Origin: Symsagittifera roscoffensis
Lineage: Eukaryota > Xenacoelomorpha > Acoela > Convolutidae
Direction of reading: 5' to 3'
Assembly (NCBI RefSeq): GCF_963678635.1
Contig: NC_087062.1
Coordinates: 30,590,833 to 30,654,832, forward strand
DNA length: 64,000 nucleotides
Shown here: piece after piece, positions 54,499 to 62,578 of the stretch
How the letters are laid out: every line of letters begins with the position of its first letter
Position numbering within the stretch: the first letter of the stretch is position 1
Notes under the pieces: model-generated
What the model saw: the letters and a program-made list of their open reading frames with translations, nothing else
Database searches by the model: none
What the model was told of the DNA's origin: nothing
Made by a program: the position numbers and the translations under genes

Positions 54499-57124
54499 GG
54501 TCACGTTCGGACCACCTCCAAACCCACCCTTCTTCAACTCGAGGTCTTTGTCCAGTCGCTTAGGCGAGAGAGCCGATTCTAGAGACAGTTCGAGGAACAA
54601 CCGGACCAAGTTACCGAGCACCGCGCCCATGGAAGCTGATGAAGCGACATCAGCAACTCCTCAGGGGTCGATAATATCCTCAGTGGTGGTTGCGGAGAAG
54701 AAGAGGTCAGAAAAGCCACTGGAGACCAGCAGGTCGAAATATGAGGAGAAGGTCAAGGAACTGGATCTGGAGGATCTGGAATGTAGGCTGGAGCTAGCGA
54801 GAACTTTGGGTCTTGAGCAGGTATCACACGAAGACTTGGGGAGACACCAGTGCGTGGACTGGTTGAAGGCTCATGAAACACATTTCTCGAGAGCGAAGTT
54901 GATGGAGACGGCGGATCTGACTGGAATTCCCATAAAATCGGTGATGGGACCGATTAATTACAGACCTCTCAAGTCATTGGGGAGCTCGGGACTGGTGGTG
55001 GAGCCTCCCAAACACCGAACCAGCATTGCCAGAATTAGAGTGGCCACTCCAGCACAGTTGAGAGTGGTAGACAAACTGATGGACCCGAGAGAAATGGAGT
55101 TACCAGACGCCGCATATGAAGGCACAAGATTAGCCAATGACCCTCGATACGGGAAACCCTGCGGGCAGACGCAGCTGGCCAAAACCTTGGCAGTTTACGA
55201 CAGGGCAGACCCAGCTGCAGCAAGGGTGGTTATCGTGGCAGGATCAGATTTTGAAGGAACGTCTCCCAAGTTGTTTTGGCCAGAAACTCTGATATATGCC
55301 TTGCCGGGAGCGGAGCTAAACCAGATGTTGACCCTGGTGGTGGAAATGAAGTCAGAAATGCCCTGCGAACCTGAGTTACTACTGTTTGCAGGGATGAACG
55401 ATCATCTGCAAGCAACGGGATTTCTTGAGCAGCTCAAGGGTGGTGAGCCTACACCAAAGAGGATATGGGAGGCCATCCAGACTTTATTCGCGGCTATAAA
55501 TGAAGTACAAGAGAATGTCGCCTCAAGATTCGGCTCCAAGACAAAAGTGGCGTTCACAACGTCCCCCGGGTACTCGAACATGCCGCTTGCTCTGCAATTT
55601 GTGTACGCGGTCTTGATCTTGATCGCAGAGGGGAATGGGTGGCGTGTCCTGATGGCAGCTCCCAACCGAGAATTGGAACCGACGAACTTGAGACTGCGCA
55701 GATCAGAACTCGCGGCAGCATGGGCGGATGTCTCCCATGCGTTGAGAGGCTTTTACGAGTTGGCCGACATCCTCATCGTATTAGACGAGGTCCTCTTGTT
55801 GAAGATATCCAACTTCGCCAGGCAACTCAAGCTCAGCCCGATTATAAGGGACGATCATCCAGTGGTGGCTCACCTGACGGCTAGTCTGTGGTTTCGGGAC
55901 ATGGAGTTGACCATCACGAGCTCAACCAGCAGATCTAGAGGGCCGAACAACGAAAGGAAGAACGTGGCCGCATCGGAGAAGCAACTAGAGTCGATGGTGC
56001 ATCGGTTGGCACAAGAGGGAGGCAAGTGGCCCTTCTTAACACCAAGACTGGAAAACGCCACGGGGAAAACAAGAGAAGATGCGCCGCTTCTGGTGAAGCA
56101 GATCTGGGATTTTCTTGAGGAGCAACTGGGAATAGCTGAGAAGAGGGAGATGACGGTTGGCAGGTTCGTCACAGCAGCCAATGAGGTCACGATTGGAGGG
56201 TTCTGGAGGGAGCACGCGAGGGGTGAGCTAAGGACGAGGAGGGATCATGAGATTCTCGAGTTCTTGAGTCCTTGTTGGGGAAAAGAGTTCCTGGCCGGAG
56301 TGTACAGTGCGAAGGAGACTATCTTTAAAGCGTTCATACAGGAGGTATTGAATATGCCTATCAGTCTGTTGCTGGCGCTGCACCTGGTTTACCCGAGGTA
56401 CTTGTTTAATATGGGCCCAGCATACATGTTCAGTCGTGGCGTGGATACCCTCAGGATAGACGGATACTTGACGTTAGTACTTCTGACCCACGGTGAACTG
56501 ACCTCATTTCACCGATTGATGAGGTACGGGGAGCCCCTGTCGATGGGAAGAACACACTCGAGTATGGATACCTACTCGTACAAGTGTGCGGCCGGGCTAA
56601 AGACGCTGCTAGTGCAGTACCTACTGATGCAAAACAGGCACCTGACTGGTGAAGAAAAGAGCCCGAAGACAAGAGAGGAATGGAGAAGAGTGAATGGAGG
56701 CATGCCCCTATTGACGGACCTATGCCTGGTCATGAGATCGGACCCCATGGGGATGATCCGGGGGCTAGGGGAGGTCGTGACCTGTATCTATGGACCGGCC
56801 GTCACGTTCGCGTTTCCAGATCCTCTGGTGACAGCTTATCGATACTCTGTGACCCACATGAGCCTCATAAGCGTATTAGATGGAACGACGCTTAACTGGT
56901 GTCAGCAAGAGGTGCTAAGGACACAAATGAGCAACACGGTGCTCTTTGGAAAGGTGAAGGATCCGGAGTTGGTCGTGTACAGTTTCCGAGGACAACTGCA
57001 ATGCCGGATGGGAGGCAAGCGCGAGGGCCCCATCGAAACTTACCCCAAGTTCTGGAACTTGAATCCCTTGACAGCCAATGGGCGAGAAATCTTGAGAATT
57101 CCTGCATGGACGAAAAGCTTCTAG
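54440..57124 (+). CDS. Large ORF with a second, degenerate SGNH-like domain
   Basis: Open from 54,440, first ATG at 54,629, ending at TAG (57,122-57,124) with the frame continuing beyond. It overlaps the SGNH ORF in another phase. Counting from 54,464, residues about 255-440 resemble an SGNH fold: VVIVAGSDFEG (Ser261 in block I position), LPGAELN (block II glycine), LLLFAGMNDH (block III GxND, 310-313). A clear block V Asp-x-x-His was not found, so it looks catalytically compromised, perhaps a structural paralogue of the upstream domain. The N-terminus (1-100) is basic and low complexity. Residues 450-886 are helical and unrecognised. It could be one part of a polyprotein with the following blocks. 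Confidence 0.65.
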   Translation, partial: TTSSKDNYVRWRQSCWRRPRVTFGPPPNPPFFNSRSLSSRLGERADSRDSSRNNRTKLPSTAPMEADEATSATPQGSIISSVVVAEKKRSEKPLETSRSKYEEKVKELDLEDLECRLELARTLGLEQVSHEDLGRHQCVDWLKAHETHFSRAKLMETADLTGIPIKSVMGPINYRPLKSLGSSGLVVEPPKHRTSIARIRVATPAQLRVVDKLMDPREMELPDAAYEGTRLANDPRYGKPCGQTQLAKTLAVYDRADPAAARVVIVAGSDFEGTSPKLFWPETLIYALPGAELNQMLTLVVEMKSEMPCEPELLLFAGMNDHLQATGFLEQLKGGEPTPKRIWEAIQTLFAAINEVQENVASRFGSKTKVAFTTSPGYSNMPLALQFVYAVLILIAEGNGWRVLMAAPNRELEPTNLRLRRSELAAAWADVSHALRGFYELADILIVLDEVLLLKISNFARQLKLSPIIRDDHPVVAHLTASLWFRDMELTITSSTSRSRGPNNERKNVAASEKQLESMVHRLAQEGGKWPFLTPRLENATGKTREDAPLLVKQIWDFLEEQLGIAEKREMTVGRFVTAANEVTIGGFWREHARGELRTRRDHEILEFLSPCWGKEFLAGVYSAKETIFKAFIQEVLNMPISLLLALHLVYPRYLFNMGPAYMFSRGVDTLRIDGYLTLVLLTHGELTSFHRLMRYGEPLSMGRTHSSMDTYSYKCAAGLKTLLVQYLLMQNRHLTGEEKSPKTREEWRRVNGGMPLLTDLCLVMRSDPMGMIRGLGEVVTCIYGPAVTFAFPDPLVTAYRYSVTHMSLISVLDGTTLNWCQQEVLRTQMSNTVLFGKVKDPELVVYSFRGQLQCRMGGKREGPIETYPKFWNLNPLTANGREILRIPAWTKSF

Positions 57125-57334
57125 CTAGTGAAAAAGGAGCTAGAGGCGATATTGGAGAAAGAAGTCCTGCCAGCGAGCATTCCTGAGTTCCCCATAGTGA
57201 GGAGAATGACCCTGGGGATGAACAGTTCCCTGGTTGTCCCGTCCCTTTACGCGAGAACCGCAACCGAAGAACAGCAGAAGGAGTTCACCGACGGCCGGGA
57301 TCCGCTCTTCATCGGCTACACTGCAGCGGTTTAA
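57125..57334 (+). CDS. In-frame continuation block between TAG and TAA
   Basis: 70 codons in the same frame as the ORF ending at 57,124 and stopping at TAA (57,332). The text (KKELEAILEKEVLPASIPEF) is ordinary protein-like sequence without start context. It makes sense only as part of a longer readthrough protein, or as the remains of one. Confidence 0.5.
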   Translation, partial: LVKKELEAILEKEVLPASIPEFPIVRRMTLGMNSSLVVPSLYARTATEEQQKEFTDGRDPLFIGYTAAV

Positions 57335-57682
57335 TTTCATACCAGCGATGCGAAGATAAGTCCATGGACCACTCAAGCGAAGAAAATGAGAGGGTAATTG
57401 CCCCCGAAATTCGAGGCGCGAGATGCCTTGAGATTACTTGAGCGAGCAGGTCTGGAGAATAAGTTGCCGGTGTGGGACGATGGTAGGATAATAGTGAATG
57501 AAGGGCATATCGCGCTGAGAGACGACGAGATACTGCTTGCCACAAGGAGATACCGGGCACCTCACGGACTAGAGAAGGTGAAAAAGAGACAGGAAGGGAA
57601 GGAGCTGGATGCAGCAGGTCCATTGTACGTGGCACTGACAGAGCACAAGGGGACGAATCCAACGACACCATCACCCCTATAG
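57335..57682 (+). CDS. In-frame continuation block, interrupted by TAA, ending in TAG
   Basis: It still keeps the same frame: 20 codons to TAA (57,395-57,397), then 94 codons to TAG (57,680-57,682). The second part has a helical, charged domain (RDALRLLERAGLENKLPVWDDG) that runs directly into the next block. No independent initiation site is evident. Confidence 0.5.
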
Positions 57683-60600
57683 GTGGACAACCCTGGGGAT
57701 AAAAGGAGTGGCACCGTGGAAGATCGATTCAGGAGGATTCTTGAGAGAAGAGAAGCAGAGTCGGGAGACGAGAGCATGGATGAAACTCTCAGTGAGGCAG
57801 GAGAGGATATGGAGGTGGGAAACACACCGGAGCAGAAGCCAGCGGAGGAGGAGTTCACTGCGCAGGAACTGTTGAAGGATCTGAGTGAAGAAAACTGGGC
57901 AGATACCCCCACGCCACCTCTGACCTCATCCCCCCGCAAGGACCCAGAGTTGTCATTGACGAGCGAGAATCCCAACATGGGAATGATATTCTTGAGTGCG
58001 AAGAGAAGGGAGAAGAATACCTTCGAGGGAAACAAAGACGCCTTCCTGGGCACTCTGGACAAAGATGCTTGGCAAGAATTCTTGAGCGATTTCAATCGGG
58101 AAGTGGATGAAGACACCACATTGGACAAGTTTAAAGAGGAACTGTGGGACACGGTGGTGAAGTTCGGTGAACCTGTCCTGATGGGGACGGGTTTAGAGGA
58201 GAAAGCTAGAGGAGAGCTGATGAGCAAGATGGTCGAGTTGAGGAAAACATCAAGAAAGACCAGAGAAGACAAATGTAAAGACAGCTCTACTCCGAAACAG
58301 AAAACTGACAATAAAATAATTAAATATACAAGGGGGGATGAGGTAGGAACTAGTAATATGATTAAAAGTACTAATATCCTTAAGGCTAGAGCAGGGGGGA
58401 GGCAAGAGTTGGCTGGAGAGAAGGAAGTTGAATCAGTGATGATAACGACGACGCCCCCGAATAAAGACGTGAGGTCTCGCAAGAGGAAGAGAGACGTGGA
58501 GGGATTGGGCAGTCCTTCAGCTGACGCGGTCTCGGAAAAGGACTTGAGAGAGACGGGCCCCATGGTTCTGGCGCGATGGAAGACGGCAGCCTACAAGAGT
58601 AGCTATGAACCGAGGAAACTGCTCGACATAGAAAAAGAAATGGAAAACCCCACTAGCTCAGTGACGGAGGAAGATTTCAAACCTCAGAGAATAAAAATGA
58701 AGCGAGGTTCGACGAGCGGGCAGACCTGGGAGGTAGACGTCGGCAAAGAATGGGTCTCAAGTGAACATCAGGCTATTGGGAAACAAGTGACCAGCGATCC
58801 TCTTGAGAAGAATAAAACCAGAAATACCTCCCGACCGTGGTGGATAGCCCTTGAGACATTGAAGGAAATGGAAAACTGCTTGAAGAAATTGGACAGTGGA
58901 GTAGCCCGCAAACGACACAGTTGGGCCACCCAGCAGAAGGCTGAGGTTAACAAGATAGAATTGGCGAACCAGCTGAAGAGATCCTGGCAAAACTTATTGA
59001 AGGATCATTTTGAAGAGGCTATGAGGACACCCTCATCGGCACCGCCGCTGATGGCGAATCCCTTTATCAGGACTGCAGGACAACTGATGTTCGCGTGGAG
59101 CCTGTTGGGGATAGAGCTGGAGACACTGACTTCGTACGATAAGTTGAAGCTGGGAGGCAAAAATCTAGAGATGTATCGAATGCTGATGCAGCACGTCGCC
59201 AGGGACAACTCAGGCCTGAGTCTGGCAAGAAGGAAAGATGCAACCTGTTTCTTGAGATGGACGATGTCGATGATGACTGACAGTACCATCCTAGCATGTC
59301 ATCAGAGAGCAGTTGGAAGCAAGACGCTGGAAAGGAGAGTCTCCACAGTCATCTTGAATGTTCACCAGAGTACTGGAGTAGAGAAGGAGGATGGTTCTAG
59401 GCAATCTCTGGAGAGCCATAGGAAGTTAGACGAGATACGAAGGTTCTACAACAAGAAGTTCGAGGAGAAACACGACGTTCACCGCAACCTGGCTTCGTCA
59501 GGGGAGTACTTAAAACTCAACAAAAAGGGAGAGTACCAATATGTTTCTGGAGTGATGGGAATGGCGTACAACCCCTTCTTGGACTTGGAAGCCGGAGGTG
59601 CCCACAGAAACTATGAGGTGGCGGAGCTGCTGAAGTTCTGGACAGAGAAGATAATGGAGATAGATACTGTGGAGAGAGAGAGACCTAGCCTGGGTCTGAT
59701 TCTCGAGAGAACGCCGGAAGTGATAAGTGTGCCACGCTCAAGTAAAAGAGTGGAACTAAAAATGGGTAACGGGAATGGCGTGTTGACAACGAATCTGGGA
59801 GTGGTATGGAAATTACTCAGACCCTCCTGGTGTCCACATCCCCATGCGAGCCTGATTGAGGAGGTCACTGAGCGAGTGAGATTGACACCGACAGAGGATG
59901 AGGATTTGGCGACCTTGAGTATAGTACATAGACTGATCCTGCCTCAGATGAAAGAGTCGAGTGAGGTGACGAGTGGAACAGGGTCGGTGAAGAGGATGGA
60001 GCCGGGCAGTTGTCTTGATTCGACATGTGGCAACGGCGAGCATTCTTGTGATGGACGATCATGCGTCAGGATACAGTCTTTCCAGAAAGAGGACCTCATC
60101 ACCTGGTTTCAGGATATCACCGAAAGGGAGAAGAGCGAGATACAGATAGTGGCTGAATGTTACGCGAGTAGCACCGTGAACCTAGCGACAGCCTTGGGAT
60201 TTTTCTCAAGAATGTGTAGTCTCCAGTCACTGGAGAGGCTAGAGTCAGAACACCACCTGGTGACCGCGTTGAGCGTGGAATCATGGCCCGGAGTGTTACA
60301 AGTGAACCAGAAGCACATCAAGAGTTGGAAGATTGGACTCGAGGCGGAGATGGGATTTCCCATGAGCGAAGCCTATGGATTGCCTCTAAATGCGAAATCC
60401 TTAGTGGGGTCAGTGTTGGCTAACCTATGTGGAAGCCACTATCCACTACACATGGCGATGGTGGAGGTGTCCAGCCAGAGGGTATTGATAGACAAAGCCT
60501 TCTCAGTGCCCAAGTGCGTGAGACTAGCTCGGATGTCGCATCATTCACACAAGCTGTTGAGGAAGATCCGAGGAGCAGTACCGAAGGAACAAAGAGACGA

Positions 60601-61501
60601 ATTGAGTGAAATCTGGGGTGAAGAACTCCTAGGCTTGGAGAGCGAAAACACAAGTGATCACGGAAGGCAAAACGTGGTGGGGAAACCCGCAGTAGGTGCT
60701 CCAAGCTCGGAAGAAGTCGACGTGATACACGAGAAAATGATGGAACTTGAGCCTCTCCTAGAAGCCTCGGGAGAACGCAATCTTAGAAGCATCGACCTCA
60801 CGCATGGGGATTGTCCATGCCACTGTCTGGCGCAGACAGTGTGGTGCCCAGACCGCGCCAATCTCTGTCTGATCTGGGACATAGAAGAAATTAAGTCGTT
60901 GGGACAACCGGAGCATCGACAAAAGGTGACCATCTTGGTGGTGAGCACGATGCTGGCTCTACGATGGATGGAAGAAAACATAGCGAAGTATAGAGAATCG
61001 AGAACGCCAACAGCTGAGTCGATTCATGCGATAGATTACAGCAGGAGACTTGAGTTGTTCGAGACCGCATGCAAGGTATTCGCCATACCAGTGGAGATCA
61101 GACATATATGGAGCCGCCTGAGATTCTTTCCTTGGTTTCGTGCGACGTTAACATCCTGGTTATATCTGGTGACAAAGGACCACATGAGGAAACATCAAAA
61201 GGAATATCGACAATTCCAAGCCGAGATAGGACCAGATGCCTTCAAGAGACCTCTGCTAACCCATCGAAATGCGATCACGACGGGGTGGAAAAGAGTGAGC
61301 AGAGTATCCAGAGACAATTCTAGAGCGAGGGAATCGATACTAGAGGAGGACCTGGCGAAGAATATAAGCATGAGTCTTCACAATTCCTTCTGTTTGAACC
61401 GGGAGTCGAAGGTAAAGAGCTTACCAAATCAATCGAAGAGGTTGCAAGAGCACCGAATTGGCTGCAAGAGCAACGAACCGAATTGGCTCCGACTGATTTG
61501 A
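57683..61501 (+). CDS. Giant unrecognised C-terminal protein of the element
   Basis: 1,272 codons in the same frame, ending at TGA (61,499-61,501). The first ATG is near 57,777. It opens with an acidic stretch, a basic nuclear-localisation-like segment (RSRKRKRD near 58,480), then long helical regions. Later come cysteine-containing segments (CLDSTCGNGEHSCDGRSC near 60,010-60,070, and GDCPCHC near 60,810). The region around 60,060-60,620 looks like a compact helical domain. I do not recognise any family. The last ten or so residues are encoded by LTR sequence, because a deletion fused the ORF to the 3' LTR remnant, so the natural C-terminus is lost. It may be an accessory structural or DNA-binding protein. 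Function unknown. Confidence 0.6.
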   Translation: MDNPGDKRSGTVEDRFRRILERREAESGDESMDETLSEAGEDMEVGNTPEQKPAEEEFTAQELLKDLSEENWADTPTPPLTSSPRKDPELSLTSENPNMGMIFLSAKRREKNTFEGNKDAFLGTLDKDAWQEFLSDFNREVDEDTTLDKFKEELWDTVVKFGEPVLMGTGLEEKARGELMSKMVELRKTSRKTREDKCKDSSTPKQKTDNKIIKYTRGDEVGTSNMIKSTNILKARAGGRQELAGEKEVESVMITTTPPNKDVRSRKRKRDVEGLGSPSADAVSEKDLRETGPMVLARWKTAAYKSSYEPRKLLDIEKEMENPTSSVTEEDFKPQRIKMKRGSTSGQTWEVDVGKEWVSSEHQAIGKQVTSDPLEKNKTRNTSRPWWIALETLKEMENCLKKLDSGVARKRHSWATQQKAEVNKIELANQLKRSWQNLLKDHFEEAMRTPSSAPPLMANPFIRTAGQLMFAWSLLGIELETLTSYDKLKLGGKNLEMYRMLMQHVARDNSGLSLARRKDATCFLRWTMSMMTDSTILACHQRAVGSKTLERRVSTVILNVHQSTGVEKEDGSRQSLESHRKLDEIRRFYNKKFEEKHDVHRNLASSGEYLKLNKKGEYQYVSGVMGMAYNPFLDLEAGGAHRNYEVAELLKFWTEKIMEIDTVERERPSLGLILERTPEVISVPRSSKRVELKMGNGNGVLTTNLGVVWKLLRPSWCPHPHASLIEEVTERVRLTPTEDEDLATLSIVHRLILPQMKESSEVTSGTGSVKRMEPGSCLDSTCGNGEHSCDGRSCVRIQSFQKEDLITWFQDITEREKSEIQIVAECYASSTVNLATALGFFSRMCSLQSLERLESEHHLVTALSVESWPGVLQVNQKHIKSWKIGLEAEMGFPMSEAYGLPLNAKSLVGSVLANLCGSHYPLHMAMVEVSSQRVLIDKAFSVPKCVRLARMSHHSHKLLRKIRGAVPKEQRDELSEIWGEELLGLESENTSDHGRQNVVGKPAVGAPSSEEVDVIHEKMMELEPLLEASGERNLRSIDLTHGDCPCHCLAQTVWCPDRANLCLIWDIEEIKSLGQPEHRQKVTILVVSTMLALRWMEENIAKYRESRTPTAESIHAIDYSRRLELFETACKVFAIPVEIRHIWSRLRFFPWFRATLTSWLYLVTKDHMRKHQKEYRQFQAEIGPDAFKRPLLTHRNAITTGWKRVSRVSRDNSRARESILEEDLAKNISMSLHNSFCLNRESKVKSLPNQSKRLQEHRIGCKSNEPNWLRLI

Positions 61502-61603
61502 GGTAGAAAAACACAAGAGATAGTGTCCGTGACTCTTGATCCAATGGTTATAGGGCCTATTTTTCTTAAGCCTCATGTGTGACTGCAGTAGACGAATGTT
61601 ACA
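61472..61603 (+). repeat. 3' LTR remnant (last 132 bp)
   Basis: 132 bp matching 33,999-34,130 with two substitutions (98.5%). The upstream 753 bp of the LTR and any polypurine tract are missing. An 11-bp motif CCGAATTGGCT occurs in the ORF just upstream (61,453) and again at the start of the remnant (61,478), which suggests a microhomology-mediated deletion. Confidence 0.85.
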
Positions 61604-61853
61604 ATTTATAATCAACTAACGCATTCAGAACCAAATTGATTGTCGTTAGTTCAATTAAAAATCAACCCATTAAAAATATCAGATTTTACCGCAGTCGCGC
61701 AAAAAAAAAAAAAAAATGCAAGAGACGTTCACATGAAAACAGTTCATTTGATATTTTTTATTTGTTTTAGGAGAAAAAAACGAAATTTTTGTTCGATCAC
61801 CGAAATAATGGGAACACACACAAAACGTGTCAAAGAACCAACAAAAAATGTAT

Positions 61854-61925
61854 GCGACCATGGCGCAGTCGGCAGCGCGTAAGTCTCATAATCTTCAGGT
61901 CGTGATTTCCAGCCTCACTGATCGC
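61854..61925 (+). pseudogene. tRNA-Met-like copy (CAT)
   Basis: Loop CTCATAA is intact, D stem perfect, box A perfect. The T loop reads TTCCAGC with stem GTGAT/CTCAC, and acceptor GCGACCA/TGATCGC has one mismatch. Confidence 0.45.
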
Positions 61926-62506
61926 AGCTGAAGAAAAAATTTGTTTTTGCTTAAATCGAACTATAGAATTTTAAAAAATATATGAAAAAATTACAAGCAA
62001 AAAAAACTATAATCAACTGAAGCTATTAGAACTGAAACAATTGCTGTTAATCTTATAATAAATCATCTCTTCAAAATTATCCAATTATCGAGCAAGCGCA
62101 CTAGAGGAACGAAAAACGCAAAGACGGCAGCGCGTAAGTCTCATTTACTGAAGGTAGTGAGTTCGAGCCTCACAGGTCGCTGTTCAAGAAAAAATTTTTC
62201 CTTTGCTTTTTATCGAATTTTGAAAAATCAGGAAACAAGAAAAAGAATAACAGGCAAAATTTATAATCAACTAACGAATTCAGAACCAAATTGATTGTTG
62301 TTAAATCAAATGAATATCAAGCCGCCAAAAACATCAGATTTTACCGCAGTCGCGCAAAAAGAGGGTGACAAATGCAAGAGATGTTCACATGAAAACAGTT
62401 CATTTGAGTTTTTATTAGTTTTGGGGAAAAAACTTAATTTTTGTGCGATCACCGAAAGGATGGGAACAGACACAAAAAAGAGTCAAAGAACTAACAGACA
62501 GGGCAC

Positions 62507-62578
62507 GCGACCATGACGGAGTCGGCAGTGCGTAAGTCTCATAATCTTAAAGTCGTGAGTTCGAGCCCCATTAGTTGC
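62507..62578 (+). pseudogene. tRNA-Met-like copy (CAT), weakened D arm
   Basis: The anticodon arm TAAGT-CTCATAA-TCTTA is perfect for elongator Met, and box B is intact (GTTCGAGCC). The D stem is disturbed (ACGG/GTGC), and the acceptor 3' strand reads TAGTTGC. It is likely a pseudogene. Confidence 0.4.

Larger units (their letters stand above)
33246..61603 (+). mobile_element. Giant Ty3/Gypsy-type LTR retrotransposon (about 28.4 kb) with accessory genes
   Basis: The repeat array is interrupted exactly at CTAAATT (left) and ATTTATAATC (right). Uninterrupted units such as the one at 31,529 read CTAAATTTATAATC, which defines the empty site and a short target duplication (3 to 5 bp of AATTT, depending on where the ends are placed). 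The element starts TGTGCC and ends GTTACA, the usual TG...CA form. It holds an 885-bp 5' LTR, a leader with hairpin repeats and a minisatellite, duplicated gag-pol, a coiled-coil ORF, an SGNH hydrolase ORF, a frame of about 7 kb with further unknown proteins, and a 3' LTR remnant. The size is inflated by the internal 6.7-kb duplication and reduced by loss of most of the 3' LTR. No envelope-like membrane protein was seen. Confidence 0.92.

Noticed and set aside
43689-61501. A ciliate-type code with UAA/UAG fully reassigned to glutamine
   Set aside because: Glutamine is encoded by CAA/CAG hundreds of times here and only six UAR occur in about 5,280 codons. Full reassignment would give far more.
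52464-61501. An envelope gene (retrovirus-like element)
   Set aside because: No signal peptide, transmembrane segment or fusion-protein pattern was seen in any downstream frame.
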